DNA from: RGIG5612 sp045598285
GTDB lineage: Bacteria > Bacillota > Clostridia > Lachnospirales > Lachnospiraceae
Reading direction: 5' to 3'
Length of the DNA: 41,653 nt
Assembly (NCBI GenBank): GCA_045598285.1
Contig: JAZLLU010000006.1
Location: 1 to 41,653, forward strand
A model generated the notes under the pieces. The model saw nothing but the letters and a program-made list of their open reading frames with translations. It did not search any database and was not told the origin of the DNA. The position numbers and the translations under genes are program-made. Of the stretch, positions 1 through 7,368 are shown one piece after another; position 1 is the stretch's first letter, and each line of letters starts with the position of its first letter.

Positions 1-39
1 TGTTCCATCTTTGTGAAACTGTTGTATACTATTAATCAT
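1..39 (-). CDS. 5' end of an unidentified gene, probably a transposase (partial)
   Basis: On the minus strand an ATG at 39-37 opens a frame that runs off the window edge, giving only 13 residues (MINSIQQFHKDGT). It is preceded by a strong Shine-Dalgarno (AAGGAGGTG). The position next to a short AT-rich end, a hairpin over the ribosome-binding site and a truncated reading frame beyond 145 suggest the first codons of an insertion-sequence transposase. An ISLre2/UPF0236-type element is possible but cannot be confirmed from 13 residues. Confidence 0.4.
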   Translation of the reverse strand, partial: MINSIQQFHKDGT

Positions 40-103
40 GAAAGCACCTCCTTGGATTATTGTTTTCTCAACTTAAATCCTAACATAGGAATCAGGTGCT
101 TTC
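40..103 (-). promoter_or_regulatory. Leader hairpin that can cover the ribosome-binding site
   Basis: GAAAGCACCT at 40-49 and AGGTGCTTTC at 94-103 form a perfect 10-bp inverted repeat. In a minus-strand transcript that begins beyond 103, the upstream arm would pair with half of the AGGAGGTG ribosome-binding site and the bases next to the ATG. This arrangement is known in insertion sequences (for example IS10) as protection against read-through expression. Its role here is inferred. Confidence 0.5.
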
Positions 104-147
104 TATTTTTTTATTTTTCCTACAAAAACTTTACACTAGCACAATGT

Positions 148-288
148 ATAGATTCGATTGAAAAACCATGGAGTAATACAGGATTTACAAAGGTTACAAA
201 AGAAGAAGTTGATGTGATTTTTACACGCATTGAAGAAATCCTGGTTCGAATGGAAAATCAGAACATGAAAAGGATGATGCAAGATTAA
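148..288 (+). pseudogene. C-terminal remnant of an unidentified protein
   Basis: About 46 codons read as a plausible charged, helical C-terminus (EEVDVIFTRIEEILVRMENQ in its centre) ending at TAA 286-288. The frame has no sensible start: upstream it passes through the AT-rich end of the IS-like element near 118-145. The simplest reading is the tail of a gene truncated by that insertion. The family is not recognised. Confidence 0.35.
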
Positions 289-325
289 ATATTTTGAGAG
301 GACAGAAGAGAAGTTGATGGGCGCA

Positions 326-574
326 ATGAGACTAATAATATTAGGCTCAGGCGTTTATAACCGAATAGTTGCAGACATTACTAATCAACTTAACTACAAT
401 CCAATCATCTTTCTCGGAGATTCTATTTCACGTTTGCCTATTTCTCATTTTATCAATTGCATCTTTGGAACAATTGTGCATTTTGCAAAGGTTAGTAGCT
501 GCTCTGCGCTCAGAGTAGCAGAGCTACCAACACCACCATTTTACTTGTCTGTCGGCTTAATTATTACCGTATAA
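326..574 (+). pseudogene. Decayed N-terminus of a NeuD/PglD-like acyltransferase
   Basis: The first ~35 codons (MRLIILGSGVYNRIVADITN, then FLGDSIS) resemble the nucleotide-binding N-terminal domain of NeuD/PglD-type sugar O/N-acyltransferases, which begin MRLIILGAGGxG and reach a FLDD motif at a similar distance. The glycine motif is degraded (GSGVYN), later codons lose similarity and the frame stops at 574 without a left-handed beta-helix domain. It is therefore probably a pseudogene fragment. A chance similarity cannot be excluded. Confidence 0.4.
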
Positions 575-708
575 TGTTTTGCAGTTTTCTAAAGAATGGA
601 GTTTGCTGATATTTAATCATTTAGAATCATAGTTACACATTTTATCAAGAATTGGCAATATGTTTAGCTTTTGCCAAACCTGCTACTGTTTATTATGCTG
701 TTGCTATG

Positions 709-1020
709 CTGGCGAAACATGACCAAGATCGAAGTAAAACTCTGTTAAGTATACAAATCTAATCGCTTTCAAAGTTTGTAAGCAAAGGAAATCGGTGTAA
801 CGCCCTAGTAAAAATACAAGAGTAGCGTCAAAAGGTTGAGAAGAACTCCGAATTTTATCTAAACGAGGTACCAATGAGACATGAAAAATCAAATTTGCTT
901 ATATTGTAGATTTCGGTTCAGCTAGTCCACTTGCACGGAGTTTGAAGCCCACCTTCACGGAAAATAAAGGCCACTCTCACGGAATAAAAGGAAAAACTAA
1001 AGGATAATCAATTCCGTAGG
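709..1020 (+). repeat. Degenerate intergenic repeat cluster
   Basis: No gene is supported between 575 and 1406. Positions 790-857 resemble the repeats at 6241-6302 and 7866-7926, sharing the order GTAAAAATACAAG, GTCAAAA and ACTCCGAATT. Positions 932-985 hold three spaced copies of CACGGA(A/G) at roughly 22-bp intervals (near 933, 955 and 978), and an inverted ATTCCGT near 1011. The block looks like a worn copy of the word-repeat clusters found beside the PD-(D/E)XK genes. CTGGCGAAACATGA at its left edge recurs at 22140. Confidence 0.4.
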
Positions 1021-1045
1021 GTCTCTTAGTAGGGGCTGAGAAAAG

Positions 1046-1149
1046 AAAAAATATTAATGAATGTCAGGGTCTGGAAAACCGGACCCTGAGCTATAGTTTA
1101 GCCAAAATATTTGTTACTTATATCGTCATAAGATAATCCGACTCTTCAT
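1046..1149 (+). repeat. Direct repeat A, left copy, with 10-bp stem-loop
   Basis: Positions 1046-1143 match 2609-2706 in the same orientation with about 10 differences in 98 bases. The core is a stem-loop with arms CAGGGTCTGG and CCGGACCCTG around an AAAA loop, including one G-T wobble. No T-run follows, so it is not an ordinary terminator. The two copies bracket the DUF4143 ATPase gene exactly. Confidence 0.75.
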
Positions 1150-1333
1150 TTGCAGTTATTTGCAAATGCACAACCAACCACGCAATTTCAAGGCTTCACG
1201 AAGCAGTTGCCTTTATTTAATTCTTAAATTCGGCTTTAAAACCCTTAAAAATAATTTTAAAATTCAAAAACCCAGACTTCCCATCCGAATTTCTCTGAAC
1301 AAAACCCTGCGGGGCATGAAAAAACATATAATA

Positions 1334-1389
1334 GGCGTAAATTTCAAATTGAACTTGAAAATTACGCCCTAAAATGATATAGTCATTTT
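1334..1389 (+). promoter_or_regulatory. Two inverted repeats in front of the ATPase gene
   Basis: The arms GGCGTAAATTTCAA (1334-1347) and TTGAAAATTACGCC (1355-1368) form a 14-bp stem with one mismatch. AAAATGA (1371-1377) and TCATTTT (1383-1389) form a second one just before the ribosome-binding site. A -10-like TATAAT lies at 1327-1332, although no good -35 is visible. These could be an upstream terminator and an operator, or a folded leader. Confidence 0.45.
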
Positions 1390-1406
1390 GAAAGAAGGTG
1401 TGTTTT

Positions 1407-2576
1407 ATGATTAAACGAACAATATCTGATTCAATAAAAAAGAGTATCAATCAAGTACCAGTTGTGACAATATTAGGGCCGAGACAAGCGGGGAAAACAA
1501 CTTTAGTAAAAGCATTATTTCCTGAATATACTTATGTGAATCTAGAGGACAAAGTTACAAGAGAGTTAGCGAAAAATGACTATATAGGATTTTTTTATAA
1601 GTATCCAGAACCAATGATTATTGATGAGGTACAGCGTGTTCCGGAGTTGCTTTCTGCAATTCAAGTTAAGGTGGATGAAAATAGGAGAAAAAATGGCAGA
1701 TTTATTTTGACTGGCAGTCACCAGCCGAGATTAAGAGAGGCTGTATCACAATCTCTTGCCGGAAGAACTACAATTCATACACTTTTACCGCTCAGTATTG
1801 AGGAACTTAATTCGTGCGGAAAATTAAAAGATGTAGATGAAAGCATGATTAAGGGTTTCATGCCGGAATTATATTTAAATAACACTAGGAATCCAGATGT
1901 GTTCTATAGGGATTATTTAGATACATATATTGAAAAAGATTTACGACAAATGATAGCGGTAAAAAATTTAAATGCGTTTATAAGGTTTTTAACCTTGTTA
2001 GCAGGAAGAATTGGACAGGTTGTTAATTTAAGTAATATTGCTGGAGAAGTTGGAGTTTCTTCAACTACGTTGGGAGAATGGATTTCAGTTTTGGAAGATT
2101 CTTATATAATTTTCAGATTGCAGCCATATTTTTCTAATATTAGCAAAAGAATTGTAAAATCGCCGAAGATATATTTTGCTGAGCCTGGACTTGCAACATA
2201 TCTTCTTGGCATAGAAACACCTCGTCAGGCTTCACGTGATCCTTTGAGAGGAAATATATTTGAAAATATAGTTGTTTTAGAAACAATGAAAACACGATTA
2301 AATGACAACAAAGAACCGAATCTTTTTTATATGAGGACAGAGAAGGGCGTTGAAGTTGATTTGATTTTTAGAAAAGAAGGGATGCTTTTTCCATACGAGG
2401 TCAAAACTTCAATGACACCAAATCAGGAATTTGCAAAAAACATGAAATTGTTTTGTGACAGTGAAAAAAATGCTGAAAAAATGTGTGTTATATATTGTGG
2501 CGAATCTTATGAATCGTATCAAGGTTGCAAATATATCAATTATAAAGAAGTAGCTGATGATATTAGGAGAATATAG
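1407..2576 (+). CDS. AAA-type ATPase with DUF4143 domain
   Basis: A 389-residue protein of the widespread COG1373 class. It has an N-terminal P-loop ATPase domain with Walker A (GPRQAGKTT, about 24-32), Walker B (MIIDE, D73-E74) and an ILTGSH sensor. A winged-helix-like middle and a C-terminal DUF4143 region follow, where VDLIF...PYEVKTS resembles a PD-(D/E)XK core. The cellular role of this family is unknown; members are frequent in accessory islands and often multicopy. ATG 1407 is chosen over GTG 1398 because AAGAAGG lies 8 bases upstream. The gene is monocistronic and sits between two direct repeats, which suggests it moves or duplicates as a unit. Confidence 0.9.
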   Translation: MIKRTISDSIKKSINQVPVVTILGPRQAGKTTLVKALFPEYTYVNLEDKVTRELAKNDYIGFFYKYPEPMIIDEVQRVPELLSAIQVKVDENRRKNGRFILTGSHQPRLREAVSQSLAGRTTIHTLLPLSIEELNSCGKLKDVDESMIKGFMPELYLNNTRNPDVFYRDYLDTYIEKDLRQMIAVKNLNAFIRFLTLLAGRIGQVVNLSNIAGEVGVSSTTLGEWISVLEDSYIIFRLQPYFSNISKRIVKSPKIYFAEPGLATYLLGIETPRQASRDPLRGNIFENIVVLETMKTRLNDNKEPNLFYMRTEKGVEVDLIFRKEGMLFPYEVKTSMTPNQEFAKNMKLFCDSEKNAEKMCVIYCGESYESYQGCKYINYKEVADDIRRI

Positions 2577-2608
2577 ATTTAACAAATAATTGTTAAATTT
2601 ATTAAGGT

Positions 2609-2710
2609 AAAAAATATTAATGAATGTCAGGGTCCGGGAAACCGGACCCTGAGATATTATTTGGCTAAAGTATTTGTTACTTATATCGGCATAAGATAAT
2701 CTGACTTCTT
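2609..2710 (+). repeat. Direct repeat A, right copy, with GAAA tetraloop
   Basis: Second copy of the repeat at 1046. Its stem is perfect (arms CAGGGTCCGG and CCGGACCCTG) with a GAAA loop, a GNRA-type tetraloop. The copies differ in the stem by a C-to-T change that keeps pairing (C-G versus U-G), a hint of selection on RNA structure. The repeat ends just before the truncated start of the dinD fragment at 2724. Confidence 0.75.
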
Positions 2711-2723
2711 CACATTAAAGCCC

Positions 2724-3227
2724 GCGAGATGGGAAAATTTTGAAAAGGCAATAAATAGAGCTAAACAAGCATGCAAAAATACAGGCAATTATATTAATGA
2801 CCATTTTCGTGAGTCCACGAAAATGGTTCGGTTAGGCTCAGGTGCGGAACGCAATATAAATGATTTTATGCTTTCACGTTACGCATGTTATTTAATTGTA
2901 ATGAATGGAGACCCAGAAAAAGAAGTAATTGCGATAGGACAAACGTATTTTGCGGTTAAAACTCGACAACAAGAATTAATCGAGAATTATGAAAATTTAA
3001 CCGAAGAACAAAAACGTCTAGCAATTCGAAATGAAATGAAAAGGCATAATGTTTCTTTAGCGGATGCGGCACATGAAGCCGGAGTAGTGAATCCAAAAGA
3101 TTATGCTATTTTTCAAAATTATGGATATATGGGGCTTTACGGTGGACTTGATGCAAAAGGGATTCACGAACGTAAAGGACTAAAGAAAAGCCAAAAAATT
3201 CTTGATTACATGGGAAGCACGGAATTG
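2724..3227 (+). pseudogene. dinD: dinD-like gene truncated at both ends
   Basis: The frame reads without a stop from ARWENFEKAI through YACYLIVMNGDP and YFAVKTRQQE to YGGLDAKGIHERKGL and DYMGSTEL. These are the signature stretches of DNA-damage-inducible protein D (BRO-N-like). Intact family members are about 270-290 residues; only ~168 remain. The N-terminal part is missing exactly at the edge of repeat A. The C-terminal part (normally continuing STELAANLFR) is replaced after STEL by the promoter region of the next gene. The ATG at 2823 is internal to the family alignment and is not a real start. Confidence 0.8.
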
Positions 3228-3254
3228 ACGCGGAGGCAATATTGGTTCATAAAA

Positions 3255-3308
3255 TGTTTACAATATGCTGTTTACAAATGCAAATTTATTGCATATAATA
3301 GTAAACAA
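3255..3308 (+). promoter_or_regulatory. Strong promoter with three TGTTTAC operator-like sites
   Basis: TTTACA (3271-3276) and TATAAT (3294-3299) are separated by 17 bases, near-consensus for the housekeeping sigma factor. TGTTTACAA occurs at 3255-3263 and again at 3269-3277, the second overlapping the -35, and GTAAACAA (inverted) lies at 3301-3308 at the start site. Three copies around one promoter suggest the binding site of the HTH protein encoded immediately downstream, hence autoregulation (inference). Confidence 0.7.
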
Positions 3309-3325
3309 AGAAAGGAAGTGATTTT

Positions 3326-4351
3326 ATGATTGGTAAAAATCTTAAATATTATCGTCAGCTTGAAGGTCTGTCACAGGATAAGCTTGCTGGTATGGTAGGC
3401 CTCACTAAAATGACAATATCCAATTATGAAAACAATAAAAGGGAGGCAAATTCTGATACCGTTATTAAGTTGGCAGATGCTCTTAATATCAAGGCAACAG
3501 CTCTTTTGATGAATCCTAAAGGAGCTGCTGTAATCACGCATGCTGAGTTTAGAAAGAAAAGTGGCATGTCCCTTTCTTCGATTGATATGGTCTTTGAGAA
3601 GGTGGATCGTTATCTAGGCCGCTTTCATACAATTCTTAGAATATTAGGAGATGCTGTTTTACCGAATGTCGCAGCAATTGATAAGACTTTTTTTACGGAC
3701 ATAGAGATTTCAGGCCTCAAAATGCGTGAGTTTTTGTCATTATCATCTACCGGCCCTGTTGGAAATATTGTGGACGCACTAGAAAACAGAGGTATTATTG
3801 TTTGTCAGATTGATTTTAACGATGCCCATTTTTCAGGAATTAACGGAACACTTAATGGACGACCATATATTGCAATTAATAAAACCATGCCTTCAGAACG
3901 GCAACGTTTCACTCTAATTCATGAACTGGCGCATATTCTTTTTAATTTTCCGGCCGGCATAAATGAAGAAAAGACAGTAGACGGTATTACCGGTGCTTTC
4001 CTTTTTCCTAAAGATGATGTTGTCAGAGAGCTTGGTTATTCGCGTACTAATATTCGTGGAGAGCTTAGAACACTACAGCGGGAATATGGTATTTCAATGC
4101 AGAGTATTTTGATTCGTGCTAAACAGGCTGGATGTATAACGAGCGCTGTTTATGAAGACCATCAGAAATGGATTAGCAGGAATGGGTTGAGAAAAGATGA
4201 AAAATCAGGACTGATTCTGGAAGAGAGCACTCTGTTTAAAACGCTGGTTGTACGTGCGGTGTCGGAAGACATGATTAATATGACTAGGGCATCCGAACTG
4301 ATGGAACTTCCTTATAATAAAGTTCAACAGCTTTGCGGGTTGGGGGTATAA
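3326..4351 (+). CDS. HTH (Xre) - ImmA/IrrE metallopeptidase fusion
   Basis: A 341-residue protein. Residues ~1-65 are an Xre/Cro helix-turn-helix (LKYYRQLEGLSQDKLAGMVG, then TISNYENNKR). A COG2856/ImmA-type zinc peptidase domain follows, with the HExxH motif as H199-E-L-A-H203. Proteins of this build act as antitoxins or as regulators whose protease inactivates a repressor; ImmA of ICEBs1 is the studied example. The downstream PIN-domain gene follows after 5 bases, so the pair reads as a toxin-antitoxin-like module. Start ATG 3326 has GAAAGGAAGTG in front. TGTTTAC sites at the promoter suggest self-repression. It truncates the dinD remnant upstream, a sign of insertion. Confidence 0.85.
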   Translation: MIGKNLKYYRQLEGLSQDKLAGMVGLTKMTISNYENNKREANSDTVIKLADALNIKATALLMNPKGAAVITHAEFRKKSGMSLSSIDMVFEKVDRYLGRFHTILRILGDAVLPNVAAIDKTFFTDIEISGLKMREFLSLSSTGPVGNIVDALENRGIIVCQIDFNDAHFSGINGTLNGRPYIAINKTMPSERQRFTLIHELAHILFNFPAGINEEKTVDGITGAFLFPKDDVVRELGYSRTNIRGELRTLQREYGISMQSILIRAKQAGCITSAVYEDHQKWISRNGLRKDEKSGLILEESTLFKTLVVRAVSEDMINMTRASELMELPYNKVQQLCGLGV

Positions 4352-4356
4352 ACCAT

Positions 4357-4851
4357 ATGCACATAAGTAGTGACACAAACATATGGTTTGACTTTGAAAC
4401 GATAGGCTTTATGGGACATCCTTTTTTACTAGATAACGAATATTATCTTAGTGATGTTACCTATCACGATGAAGTACAGTTTTCTGATACAATTCAAAAA
4501 ATAGTCGAATCAGATCAACTTCATATTACATCTGTGCCAGCTAAGGAATTGCAGCAAGCAGTTGAATTTTCAGAGAATTATCCCGAGATTTCAATTCACG
4601 ATGCAATCGCACTTGCTATAGCAAAAAACAGAGAATGGACACTTCTAAGTGGTGATGGAAATCTTAGAAAAGTCGCAGAAAAAGAATCTGTGGAATGCCA
4701 TGGTACCCTATGGATATATTCACTTTTAAAAAAGGAAAATAAGGTGTCAGATAAAGAGTATAAAGAAGCGTTGGAAAAATTATTGGATGCCGTGAATAAT
4801 AAAGGTCGTAGGCTTCCGATAAATGAAATTCGACGAATGCTTGATGAATAG
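4357..4851 (+). CDS. PIN-domain ribonuclease-like protein (probable toxin)
   Basis: A 164-residue PIN-like protein carrying the expected acidic residues: D6 (SSDTNIW), E39, D82 (SIHDAIALA) and D100 (LLSGDGNLRKVA). PIN toxins are Mg2+-dependent RNases that cut tRNA, rRNA or mRNA. The target here is unknown. ATG 4357 lies 5 bases after the stop of the HTH-ImmA gene and is preferred over the upstream in-frame TTG 4333, because GGGGG at 4342-4346 can serve as ribosome-binding site. Coupling to an HTH-protease partner is consistent with COG2856-PIN pairs seen in comparative genomics, but toxicity is inferred. Confidence 0.75.
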   Translation: MHISSDTNIWFDFETIGFMGHPFLLDNEYYLSDVTYHDEVQFSDTIQKIVESDQLHITSVPAKELQQAVEFSENYPEISIHDAIALAIAKNREWTLLSGDGNLRKVAEKESVECHGTLWIYSLLKKENKVSDKEYKEALEKLLDAVNNKGRRLPINEIRRMLDE

Positions 4852-4875
4852 TAAAGAAGTGGTCCGCATTTCTAG

Positions 4876-4956
4876 TTGAAAAATGGTTATGAAATCACAA
4901 ATTCCGATAAGATTTTGAGATCAATAGATTTTGTTAATGACATATCTGAAGATTAA
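4876..4956 (+). pseudogene. Short coding-like remnant
   Basis: Twenty-six codons ending in TAA (LKNGYEITNSDKILRSIDFV, then NDISED) read like a protein C-terminus. The first in-frame codon after a stop is TTG 4876, with no clear ribosome-binding site. It is probably debris of a gene lost when the neighbouring modules arrived. No family is recognised and a chance frame is possible. Confidence 0.25.
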
Positions 4957-4962
4957 GTTGCT

Positions 4963-6012
4963 TTATACGGGATTCTTTTTCTTAAAGACCTTCTTTAAAC
5001 TAGAGATGCATAGCTTTTCAAACGGAATTAGCAGTTTGTAACAGATAAAGAGTAAAACTGCGGTATAAATAATTGTTACTAGCGGATTGCTAAATTGAAT
5101 CTCAATTCCGAATATTGATAAGAAACATGGGATTAATTTTTTGATAATATATTCATTTCCACATAGATACAAAGTTTCTTGGCCGACTGCCGAGAAGATT
5201 TTTACGCCACTTAACAATTTGCTCAATAGCAAAACAAACAAGATTAAAATTAGTGCAACCACTAGATTGTAGAGTTCTACGAGCGTCTTCTGATTCTTAA
5301 AATATTTTACAATATTTATTTTGTCAAAAAACATCAGGGCTGCAAATGCGAAGGTCACGACTAGGCAAACGATAAAGGTGACTTTTTTTGATGCTGTGTC
5401 TAACTTGAAGAAATTGTTTATGTGCGGGTAAACGTAAAAGCCTATTGCAAAACAGATCAAATAATATATTGCCCAGTCAAAATTGTAAAAATGTATAGGA
5501 TTCATGTTTGGCTTTGATGTAATAATATTGCTAAATAATAAAAATCCTAAAAATGAAATGCCTAATATGATGTATTTATTTTTCAAATACGTTAGCAACT
5601 TAAATAGAATTTCTATAATAAAGAGTGTAGGAAGAAACCATAAGCCCGGTGCGAAAAACTTATTTCTAATACAACCACATACTACCGTAATTAAATATGT
5701 TCCTATTGTAGATAAACTTGCGCCACTAATGATAGCTTTAACAAGAATTGATAATAATGCAAACGCAAAAAATGGAAGTAAAATTTTAAGACACTTTTTT
5801 ACTAAGAAGTCCTTAAATGTTTTGCTGGTGTCATAGTTGTACATGCAACCGGATAAGAAGAAAAATAGCGGAACATGAAATTTAAAAACAAAAAGATACC
5901 ATGGGCCAGCATCGCCCTTAAAATGTCCCAAGTATATAGCGAAAATTCCTATAAACTTTGCGACATCTACCCAATTCACTCTTGAATTTTTAGTGTTACA
6001 GGTCATACTCAT
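4963..6012 (-). CDS. Acyltransferase 3 family membrane protein
   Basis: A 349-residue polytopic protein with about ten hydrophobic segments. The N-terminus (NWVDVAKFIGIFAIYLGHF, then FKFHVPLFFFLSG) is typical of acyltransferase 3 (OafA/NodX-like), including the conserved histidine in the first membrane helix. Such enzymes move acetyl or other acyl groups onto extracytoplasmic sugars or lipids. The acceptor cannot be told. It is monocistronic with AAAGGAAG seven bases before ATG 6012 and its own promoter at 6040-6068. It may decorate the surface polymer made by the 11-21 kb cluster (inference). Confidence 0.85.
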   Translation of the reverse strand: MSMTCNTKNSRVNWVDVAKFIGIFAIYLGHFKGDAGPWYLFVFKFHVPLFFFLSGCMYNYDTSKTFKDFLVKKCLKILLPFFAFALLSILVKAIISGASLSTIGTYLITVVCGCIRNKFFAPGLWFLPTLFIIEILFKLLTYLKNKYIILGISFLGFLLFSNIITSKPNMNPIHFYNFDWAIYYLICFAIGFYVYPHINNFFKLDTASKKVTFIVCLVVTFAFAALMFFDKINIVKYFKNQKTLVELYNLVVALILILFVLLLSKLLSGVKIFSAVGQETLYLCGNEYIIKKLIPCFLSIFGIEIQFSNPLVTIIYTAVLLFICYKLLIPFEKLCISSLKKVFKKKNPV

Positions 6013-6039
6013 TTTTAAACTTCCTTTAAGTATTTTGAT

Positions 6040-6068
6040 ATTGTAGCTTATTTGGGTAATGCAAGCAA
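6040..6068 (-). promoter_or_regulatory. Promoter of the acyltransferase gene
   Basis: On the minus strand TTGCTT and TACAAT are separated by exactly 17 bases, 28 bases upstream of the start codon. The ribosome-binding site lies between them and the ATG. Confidence 0.55.
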
Positions 6069-6151
6069 TAAAGAAACTTAATATCAGTCCAAGGACATTT
6101 TACAGGCGGGTGTCTGTTTATAAAGAAAAAAAGAATTTATAAAGAGAATAT

Positions 6152-6343
6152 TGCTAGAGTTGAATCATCGGAGTAAAGCTAAGTAAAGTGAACATGCTAG
6201 AGTTGAATCATCGGAGTAAAGCTCAGCAATGTGAACATTGCCGGAGTAAAGCCCAGGTAAAAATACAAAGGTATTGTCAAAACCAAGGGCATTACTCCGA
6301 AATTGAATAACTCCATTAAAAGACAATGTCAAAACATCGAGAA
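6152..6343 (+). repeat. Word-repeat cluster B, left copy
   Basis: TGCTAGAGTTG...CGGAGTAAAGCT repeats with a 43-bp period at 6152 and 6195. CGGAGTAAAG recurs at 6242, followed by two units that end in the inverted word ATTACTCCGA (6291-6300 and 6343-6352, the last reaching into the end of the neighbouring gene). Positions 6183-6300 match 7808-7925 with 4 differences in 118 bases, same orientation. The block fills the space between two minus-strand genes; no ORF is supported in it. Confidence 0.75.
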
Positions 6344-7321
6344 TTACTCCGATTTCTTAAACAATTCATTATAAACCCGCTGGCGTTCTTTCTCGTATGA
6401 TGAGAGCAGTTCTTTTTTTGCTCGACGGCCGAGCTGTCTGCGAATAATTTCAGCAATATTTTCCATGGAGGAAAAAGTCTTAATGTTATCCGGCGTTACG
6501 CCAATGTATTGCCAACCTGAATCCTTCAATGCAGTGTCGCGATTGTTGTCGTTGTAATATGTAACATCGTTGTTGTGAACAGTCTTGCTGTTATATTCGA
6601 CGGCAAGGCGTTTTTTGCGCCAAACTAAGTCGCCGCGAATCTCCGATGTACCAATTAATTCGCGACCGTGTTTTGAGAGGCTGATGGCTCCGTTCATTTC
6701 AAGCTCGCCCAAACCATAACCACCAAGCCTTATAGGCAACTCGAGCATAATAGCGAGCCGCGTTTCCATAGGTGAGTTCGAATCGTTGAGAACATATTTC
6801 GCGGCATGAAGCGCCTTCGCACACCCGCTAATGTGATTGGAGGCTTTAGCATATGCGATGATTTGTTCAGAGGTAGTGACGAGAGTGCGCCGCGCCTGTC
6901 CAAACCTTTCGGACTGATCTGCGTAGTACTGTGAACAAAGTTCAAAGCCTAGCTGGACAAGACTTGCGAAACTAAGATGCCTTGCCGCATGTAAGAAAGT
7001 TAGTTCGGGACATGCAACGTAAATATTTAGATTTGGAATTTTAAAGAAACTATTTGGCGGAACACCTGCTTTTTGCCAGTGGCATATATAATACTTTCCA
7101 ACGTGCGTGCGATTAATAGAACTCGGAATTAACGACAACGGAGTTGTTAGCGAAAATCGCTCAGCAGTGCTTAAGGCAGCGGTGGCAGTTACTTTATATT
7201 CGGGAGGAAGATTGGTAAGGGCACGGGTATTAAATGCGTAGTTGTAATGTGTTGGAAAACTAGACTTCCAAAATTCGGCAGAGGAAGGGTAAATAAGAGG
7301 TGTAATTGTAGGGATAGACAT
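6344..7321 (-). CDS. Orphan PD-(D/E)XK (DUF559/Vsr-like) nuclease-fold protein, copy 1
   Basis: A 325-residue protein. The C-terminal part shows the DUF559/Vsr layout: E186 (SPMETRLAI), D231 (RGDLVWRKK), E242 and K246 (AVEYNSKTVH), then a GWQYIGVTPDNI strand. The N-terminal half (SINRTHVGKYYICHW, VACPELTFLHAARHLSF) resembles the AbiEi-like region found in multicopy 'endonuclease-domain' proteins of anaerobes. No methylase or restriction partner is adjacent. It is about 70% identical by eye to the product of 22158-23126. Start ATG 7321 has AGAAAGG upstream. Function is unknown: nuclease activity is predicted from fold residues only. The promoter, leader and nearby repeats are conserved with the second copy. 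Confidence 0.75.
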   Translation of the reverse strand: MSIPTITPLIYPSSAEFWKSSFPTHYNYAFNTRALTNLPPEYKVTATAALSTAERFSLTTPLSLIPSSINRTHVGKYYICHWQKAGVPPNSFFKIPNLNIYVACPELTFLHAARHLSFASLVQLGFELCSQYYADQSERFGQARRTLVTTSEQIIAYAKASNHISGCAKALHAAKYVLNDSNSPMETRLAIMLELPIRLGGYGLGELEMNGAISLSKHGRELIGTSEIRGDLVWRKKRLAVEYNSKTVHNNDVTYYNDNNRDTALKDSGWQYIGVTPDNIKTFSSMENIAEIIRRQLGRRAKKELLSSYEKERQRVYNELFKKSE

Positions 7322-7368
7322 AAAGACGCCTTTCTAAAATTAATAAATATATTGTCGTTTGAAAATCT

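Noticed and set aside
1046..1149. Rho-independent terminator at repeat A
   Set aside because: The stem is strong but no T-run follows in either copy or on either strand, and homology extends ~70 bases beyond the stem.
1160..1450. Overlapping open frames on both strands before the ATPase gene
   Set aside because: They cover inverted repeats and lack ribosome-binding sites and family similarity.
2823..3329. An intact 168-residue gene starting at ATG 2823
   Set aside because: Conserved DinD sequence continues in frame upstream of that ATG and the last 33 residues are promoter-region DNA of the next gene, so this is a fragment, not a gene.
6344..7321. Vsr mismatch endonuclease or restriction enzyme proper
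   Set aside because: The catalytic pattern is only DUF559/Vsr-like, the long N-terminal half is not part of Vsr, and no methyltransferase lies nearby.
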